A DNA stretch of 9,867 nucleotides from Gorillibacterium sp. (lineage in GTDB: Bacteria > Bacillota > Bacilli > Paenibacillales > NBRC-103111). The translations under genes and the position numbers were made by a program. The DNA lies in NCBI GenBank assembly GCA_014380705.1, contig JACMJI010000293.1, forward strand, positions 1 through 9,867, given 5' to 3'. Shown here one piece after another: positions 6,125 to 9,867 of the stretch; positions within the stretch are counted from its first letter, which is position 1, and each line of letters starts with the position of its first letter. Below the pieces are notes generated by a model. That model worked only from the letters and a program-made list of their open reading frames with translations, was not told the DNA's origin and made no database searches.

Positions 6125-7711
6125 ATGGAATTAACAGAATTATTGGAAACGTACGGCTATCTGGTTGTTCCGGGAATTGTCGTCATTATCATTGTTTTGC
6201 TTGGTATTGCCTTCATGGCTCGGTACAAAACGGTTGGCCCCGATGAAGCAATGATCGTAACCGGTTCCTTTCTTGGGACCAAGAATGTAACTACAGATAC
6301 AGAGGATTCCGCTAACCTTGGACGAAGAATTAAAATTATTCGTGGTGGCGGTGCTTTTATCTGGCCGATCTTTCAGCAATCTGCCTACCTATCTCTCCTA
6401 TCTCACAAGCTCGAGGTCTCAACTCCTGAGGTATATACCGAACAGGGTGTTCCTGTTATCGCGGATGGGGTAGCCATCATTAAGATTGGTGGTTCTGTAG
6501 AAGATGTAGCAACAGCAGCCGAACAGTTTATGGGTAAACCCATTGAATCGTTAAAGAGTGAAGCACAGGAAGTATTGGAAGGCCATCTACGCGCTATTCT
6601 CGGTACAATGACGGTAGAGGAAGTCTATAAGAACCGGGATCGCTTCGCACAAGAGGTTCAAGGAGTAGCCGCCAGGGATTTGAAGAAGATGGGACTACAG
6701 ATCGTTTCCTTCACAATCAAGGATGTTCGCGATAAGCAAGGTTATCTGGATGCACTCGGTAAGCCGCGGATCGCAGCGGTTAAGCGGGACGCAGAAATCG
6801 CTGAAGCCGAAGCGATTCGGGACGCCCGAATCCAGAAGGCCAAAGCAACCGAAGAAGGCCAAAAGGCCGAGCTGCTACGCGATACGAATATTGCTGAAGC
6901 TGAGAAGGCGCGGGAGTTGAAGGTTGCTGCCTTTAAGAAAGAACAGGATACAGCCAAAGCGGATGCTGACCAAGCCTATTTCATTCAAGAGGCCAAAGCC
7001 AAGCAGATCGCTGTCGAGGAACAAATGAAGGTTGAACTCGTCCGTAAGGAACGGGAGATTGACCTGACCGAGAAAGAAATTATGATCCGCGAGAAGCAAT
7101 ATGATGCTGAAGTCAAGAAGAAAGCCGATGCGGACCGATATTCTGTCGAGCAGGCTGCTGAAGCTGATAAATCTCGTAAAATGAAGGAAGCCGATGCCAT
7201 CTCTTACCGGATTGAGAGAGAAGCACGAGCAAATGCGGAGCAGAAGCGGCTAAACGGACAAGCGGAGGCAGATGCAGAACGTGCGAAGGGTACTGCTGAG
7301 GCTGATATCATTCGCCTCCGTGGTTTGGCAGAAGCCGAAGCTAAAGAGAAGCTGGCAGAAGCCTTCCAGAAGTTCGGAGATGCGGCTGTTCTCGACATCA
7401 TTGTGAAAATGCTGCCAGAGCTAGCTGCTCAAATCGCTAAGCCATTGGCTTCCATTGACACACTCACTGTCGTCGACACAGGTAAGGGAGAAGGCGCAGC
7501 ACGGGTGAGCAACTATGTTACCGAGCTTATGGCTACCGCTCCGGAAATGCTGAAGAGCGTAGCAGGTATCGACTTAAATCAACTCATCAGAGGATTGACA
7601 CAGAAAAAGGCACCGGTTGCACCAGCGACAGCTGTGAGCCCAGCTTCCCCCCCTGTTCAGATCGTACAGCCTATTGTCCCGACGTTATCCAACGATATTC
7701 CTCAAGAATAA
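6125..7711 (+). CDS. floT: Flotillin (FloT/YuaG)
   Basis: Scaffold protein of functional membrane microdomains at the inner face of the cell membrane, 528 residues (B. subtilis FloT about 509). A hydrophobic segment at about 12-32 (VVPGIVVIIIVLLGIAFMA) is the membrane insertion. The SPFH/PHB domain follows (about 33-210) with RYKTVGPDEAMIVTGS, STPEVYTEQGVPV, EVLEGHLRAILG and SFTIKDVRDKQGYLDALG. Then comes the long flotillin coiled coil (about 215-415), full of Glu-Ala repeats (AEIAEAEA, AEAEAKEKLAEAF) that mediate oligomerisation. KKKADADRYSVEQ and MLPELAAQIAKPL are near-identical to FloT. The last 33 residues (from about 496) form a Pro/Val/Ala-rich tail. AAAGGGG at 6107-6113 lies within the end of the NfeD gene, 11 nt before ATG. 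An ATG at 6118 overlapping the NfeD stop is out of frame. No yuaI-like acetyltransferase follows, unlike B. subtilis; a convergent terminator does. Confidence 0.97.
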   Translation: MELTELLETYGYLVVPGIVVIIIVLLGIAFMARYKTVGPDEAMIVTGSFLGTKNVTTDTEDSANLGRRIKIIRGGGAFIWPIFQQSAYLSLLSHKLEVSTPEVYTEQGVPVIADGVAIIKIGGSVEDVATAAEQFMGKPIESLKSEAQEVLEGHLRAILGTMTVEEVYKNRDRFAQEVQGVAARDLKKMGLQIVSFTIKDVRDKQGYLDALGKPRIAAVKRDAEIAEAEAIRDARIQKAKATEEGQKAELLRDTNIAEAEKARELKVAAFKKEQDTAKADADQAYFIQEAKAKQIAVEEQMKVELVRKEREIDLTEKEIMIREKQYDAEVKKKADADRYSVEQAAEADKSRKMKEADAISYRIEREARANAEQKRLNGQAEADAERAKGTAEADIIRLRGLAEAEAKEKLAEAFQKFGDAAVLDIIVKMLPELAAQIAKPLASIDTLTVVDTGKGEGAARVSNYVTELMATAPEMLKSVAGIDLNQLIRGLTQKKAPVAPATAVSPASPPVQIVQPIVPTLSNDIPQE

Positions 7712-7763
7712 CTTAAGGTTTGAGGTCGGTTAAGTTGAACCGGCTGACGGCATAATGGCATGT

Positions 7764-7822
7764 AGATAAGAGCGGATCAGAACCAGTTTTTCTCCTGGCT
7801 TTGATCCGCTCCTGTTTTATCT
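7764..7822. terminator. Terminator shared by convergent flotillin and uxaA genes
   Basis: GAGCGGATCA (7770-7779) pairs perfectly with TGATCCGCTC (7802-7811). Inside, CCAG/CTGG extends the stem around a T-rich loop; outside, AGATAA (7764-7769) pairs with TTATCT (7817-7822) across a small bulge. A short TTTT run follows on the plus side, so the flotillin direction is the better fit, but it probably serves both strands. A second, weaker hairpin without a T-run (GTCGGTT 7725-7731 with AACCGGC 7738-7744) lies just after the flotillin stop. Confidence 0.82.
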
Positions 7823-7829
7823 AACGAAC

Positions 7830-9488
7830 CTATAGAATAACACCATCTTTGAATATCGCAATCTCCCGGTAGCCATTGCGCTCATTATGGGTTTCAATCT
7901 CGCCGGAAGCAAGCTTCATTAGCTGAATCCACAGCTCTTCGCTGAGTTGATCCATGTTTTTGTTCTCTAGCAGCTGCCCGGCATTGAAGTCGATCCAATT
8001 CTTCTTGCGATTGGCCAGATCGCTATTCGTCGAAATCTTCACAGTCGGTACAGGTCCACCAAAAGGAGTTCCGCGTCCAGTCGTAAACAAGATGAAATGG
8101 GCACCCGCTGCCGTAAGGGCGGTCACGGAGACGAGATCATTGCCTGGTCCCTCCAGCAGGTTGAGTCCTGGTTTCTTAACTCGATGACCGTATGCAAGGA
8201 CATCGACTACCACCGCATGGCCACCCTTTTGCGTACAGCCAAGCGATTTCTCCTCAAGCGTGCTGATTCCTCCATCCTTGTTGCCTGGAGATGGGTTCTC
8301 ATAAATTTCCTGATCATGTCGCAGAAAATATTGTTTAAAATCATTAATGAGTGCAACAATTTTCTCAAATACTTCACTGTCTGCTGCACGGTTCATCAGG
8401 ATCGTCTCGGCCCCGAACATTTCGGGAACCTCGGTAAGAATCGCTGTCCCCCCTAGAGCAGTCAGTCGATCAGAGATCACACCGACCAGTGGGTTGCCTG
8501 TGATTCCGGAAAAGCCATCCGAGCCACCGCATTTGAGTCCGATTCTCAGCTTGGCTATAGAAATGGGCTCGCGCTTGTATTGCTCTGCACGAATAACCAA
8601 TTGTTCAATCAAAGCAAGACCTGCCTCTAGCTCATCACGTTCATCCTGAGTCTTCATAAACAGGATTCGCGTGCGATCAAAATCCCCTAACACCTGCTTG
8701 AAAGCTTCCACTTGATTGTTCTCACAACCAAGTCCAACGACAAGCACACCACCCGCATTCGGATGTAAAGCCAGTGATGCAAGCAGCTGCTGCGTATTCG
8801 CCAGATCATCACCAAGCTGCGAACAGCCAAACGGATGGGCAAAATGATAGATCCCATCCACCCGCCCGCCAAACTGCTGCTCTGCGCTGCGCGCAAGTAA
8901 TTCACAGGTTTTGTTGATGCAACCTACCGTGTTGATGATCCAGATCTCATTGCGAATACCGACGTCACCATTTTCCCGGGCATAGCCATTAAAGGTTGGC
9001 TCGGTTGGTTGGGTAAGTTGGGTATGCTCATCAGGCTCGGCAGAATATGGCGCAAGGGCTGCCATTGTTATCGCGGGGTCATCAGTAGTTGTTCCCCCTA
9101 TAGTTCCAACAGAATCCGCCACCACACTTGAATCCCCTGCACATCCTTGCCCCCAAGCACCCAACGTCTGATGCGTTGGCTCATAGGTGTACTCTAAAAA
9201 TCCCTTAAGACCCGTTCCCAAGTTATGAGTGTGAACCCAACAACCAGGGACTAAGCTCTCTTTGGCTTTTCCTATGGAATAGCCAAACTTGAGAATGTCT
9301 TCCCCTTTTGCCACGGTACGGATGAGAATCTTGTGCCCTCTACTCACAGCATAGGTCATTTCGATAACCATCGAACGCTGACCTTCCTCTGCATCCTCAA
9401 CCTCAACCTCAATCGTTTCTCCCTGAACAAAGTCCCGCAAAGCAATCACGACATGGTCGCTTTTGTGGAGACGAAGCCAATCGTTCAT
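7830..9488 (-). CDS. uxaA: Altronate dehydratase
   Basis: Converts D-altronate to 2-keto-3-deoxygluconate in the galacturonate branch of hexuronate catabolism; cytoplasmic and metal-dependent in the family. From ATG 9488 the protein has 552 residues against 495 in E. coli UxaA. An N-terminal SAF domain (about 1-100, with SRGHK and VHTHN) precedes the dehydratase domain. That domain has GDVGIRNEIWI, HPFGCSQLGDD, GLGCENNQV, KCGGSDGFSGITGNPL, LTEVPEMFGAE, NPSPGNKDGG, SLGCTQKGG and TTGRGTPFGG, all very close to E. coli. The extra length is mostly a linker of about 60 residues (about 105-165) rich in Thr, Ala, Gly and Pro, where E. coli has about 20. ATG 9488 was chosen because AAAGGGGG (9502-9495) sits 6 nt upstream; the longer reading from 9506 would put that site inside the gene. 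It follows uxaB by 41 nt in an operon. Confidence 0.95.
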   Translation of the reverse strand: MNDWLRLHKSDHVVIALRDFVQGETIEVEVEDAEEGQRSMVIEMTYAVSRGHKILIRTVAKGEDILKFGYSIGKAKESLVPGCWVHTHNLGTGLKGFLEYTYEPTHQTLGAWGQGCAGDSSVVADSVGTIGGTTTDDPAITMAALAPYSAEPDEHTQLTQPTEPTFNGYARENGDVGIRNEIWIINTVGCINKTCELLARSAEQQFGGRVDGIYHFAHPFGCSQLGDDLANTQQLLASLALHPNAGGVLVVGLGCENNQVEAFKQVLGDFDRTRILFMKTQDERDELEAGLALIEQLVIRAEQYKREPISIAKLRIGLKCGGSDGFSGITGNPLVGVISDRLTALGGTAILTEVPEMFGAETILMNRAADSEVFEKIVALINDFKQYFLRHDQEIYENPSPGNKDGGISTLEEKSLGCTQKGGHAVVVDVLAYGHRVKKPGLNLLEGPGNDLVSVTALTAAGAHFILFTTGRGTPFGGPVPTVKISTNSDLANRKKNWIDFNAGQLLENKNMDQLSEELWIQLMKLASGEIETHNERNGYREIAIFKDGVIL

Positions 9489-9494
9489 AAGCAT

Positions 9495-9502
9495 CCCCCT
9501 TT
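9495..9502 (-). promoter_or_regulatory. Ribosome binding site that fixes the uxaA start
   Basis: Read on the minus strand this is AAAGGGGG, 6 nt before ATG 9488. It abuts the in-frame ATG at 9494 and lies inside the reading frame that begins with ATG 9506, so both of those are poor starts. Confidence 0.75.
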
Positions 9503-9529
9503 CCATGAAGCAAGGAATCTATTGGACGT

Positions 9530-9867
9530 TTAAAGTCCGCTTTCCATCTCCTGCCACTGTTCCACGATGCCTTCGGCCAAGCCATGAATAGCAGATAGAT
9601 CCTTCTCCCATAGGTCGACCGAGCGGAGCAGCGCCCGCGCTACATCTAGCGTTGACTGTTCATTTTCCTTCAGCCAGATGGCAGCGAAGGCTTCCAATAC
9701 CACTGCTTCATCACGTACGGTGTACTTAGTTCCCGCTAAAGTGGTGCCCACGTATCCCTGCTCGGTCTTGCTAACTTTATAGTAACGAAGTAAGCCCGCT
9801 AAAGAACGTGTTATCCCTTGTGGCAATGCAAGCCCTTGATCGGAATAATAAAGTAGAGAAGGCAGCA
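9530..9867 (-). CDS. uxaB: Tagaturonate reductase, C-terminal 111 residues (5' end outside window)
   Basis: Reduces tagaturonate to D-altronate with NADH, the step before UxaA. The frame is open to the window edge and ends at TAA 9532-9530. Visible sequence begins LPSLLYYSDQGLALPQGI, followed by RSLAGLLRYYK, the pattern of the C-terminal helical domain of UxaB/mannitol-dehydrogenase-type enzymes, and then a helical tail with EAFAAIWL. The NAD-binding and catalytic parts lie outside the window (E. coli UxaB is about 483 residues). An internal TTG at 9826 is not a real start since homologous sequence continues upstream of it. Gene identity rests on this fragment plus the adjacent uxaA with a 41-nt gap. 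A related mannonate/mannitol oxidoreductase such as UxuB is possible but less likely beside uxaA. Confidence 0.82.
   Translation of the reverse strand, partial: LPSLLYYSDQGLALPQGITRSLAGLLRYYKVSKTEQGYVGTTLAGTKYTVRDEAVVLEAFAAIWLKENEQSTLDVARALLRSVDLWEKDLSAIHGLAEGIVEQWQEMESGL

Noticed and set aside
6723..7401. Several open frames of 65-74 codons inside flotillin on both strands
   Set aside because: They are by-products of the repetitive Glu-Ala codons; the antisense ones are Ser/Ala/Phe-rich and have no support as genes.
8097..8456. Plus-strand 119-codon open frame opposite uxaA
   Set aside because: It is antisense to highly conserved UxaA motifs and has no ribosome site of note.
9507..9529. 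Separate promoter between uxaB and uxaA
   Set aside because: The 41-nt gap holds only the ribosome site and no promoter-like pair; co-transcription is the simpler reading.

Overview
The window looks like chromosome of a low-to-mid GC Gram-positive of the Bacillales, most likely Paenibacillus or a close relative. This rests on AGGAG/GGAGGT ribosome sites, a FloT/YuaF pair very close to the Bacillus proteins behind a promoter that fits the SigW consensus, and sugar and uronate catabolic genes of Bacillales type. The genus is inferred from protein character, not proven. No mobile element, CRISPR array, tRNA or rRNA gene was seen.

Layout. (1) 1-1448, minus: N-terminal 482 residues of a LacZ-type GH2 beta-galactosidase, cut by the window edge. 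(2) 1449-1569: divergent control region with overlapping face-to-face promoters and a 21-bp-spaced direct repeat that fits an AraC-family operator. (3) 1570-2415, plus: AraC-family regulator, probably of the beta-galactosidase gene. (4) 2531-4638, plus: OmpR-type response regulator and a two-TM sensor kinase, overlapping by 7 nt. (5) 4709-5230, plus: small secreted, Cys-free, all-helical protein with internal repeats, closed by a perfect palindromic terminator at 5335-5370. (6) 5491-7711, plus: SigW-like promoter, NfeD-family membrane protein (YuaF type) and flotillin (FloT). (7) 7764-7822: convergent terminator. (8) 7830-9867, minus: altronate dehydratase UxaA preceded by the C-terminal part of tagaturonate reductase UxaB, a galacturonate catabolic operon.

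Function. The two ends handle plant-derived sugars: beta-galactosides on the left, galacturonate on the right. The centre is an envelope module: a sensor kinase and regulator, a secreted helical protein just downstream, and the membrane-organising flotillin/NfeD pair under a probable envelope-stress sigma factor. The least described part is the regulator-kinase-secreted helical protein unit. Its layout recalls the Cpx and Bae systems of Gram-negatives, which control small periplasmic helical chaperones (CpxP, Spy). That parallel is inference from architecture only.
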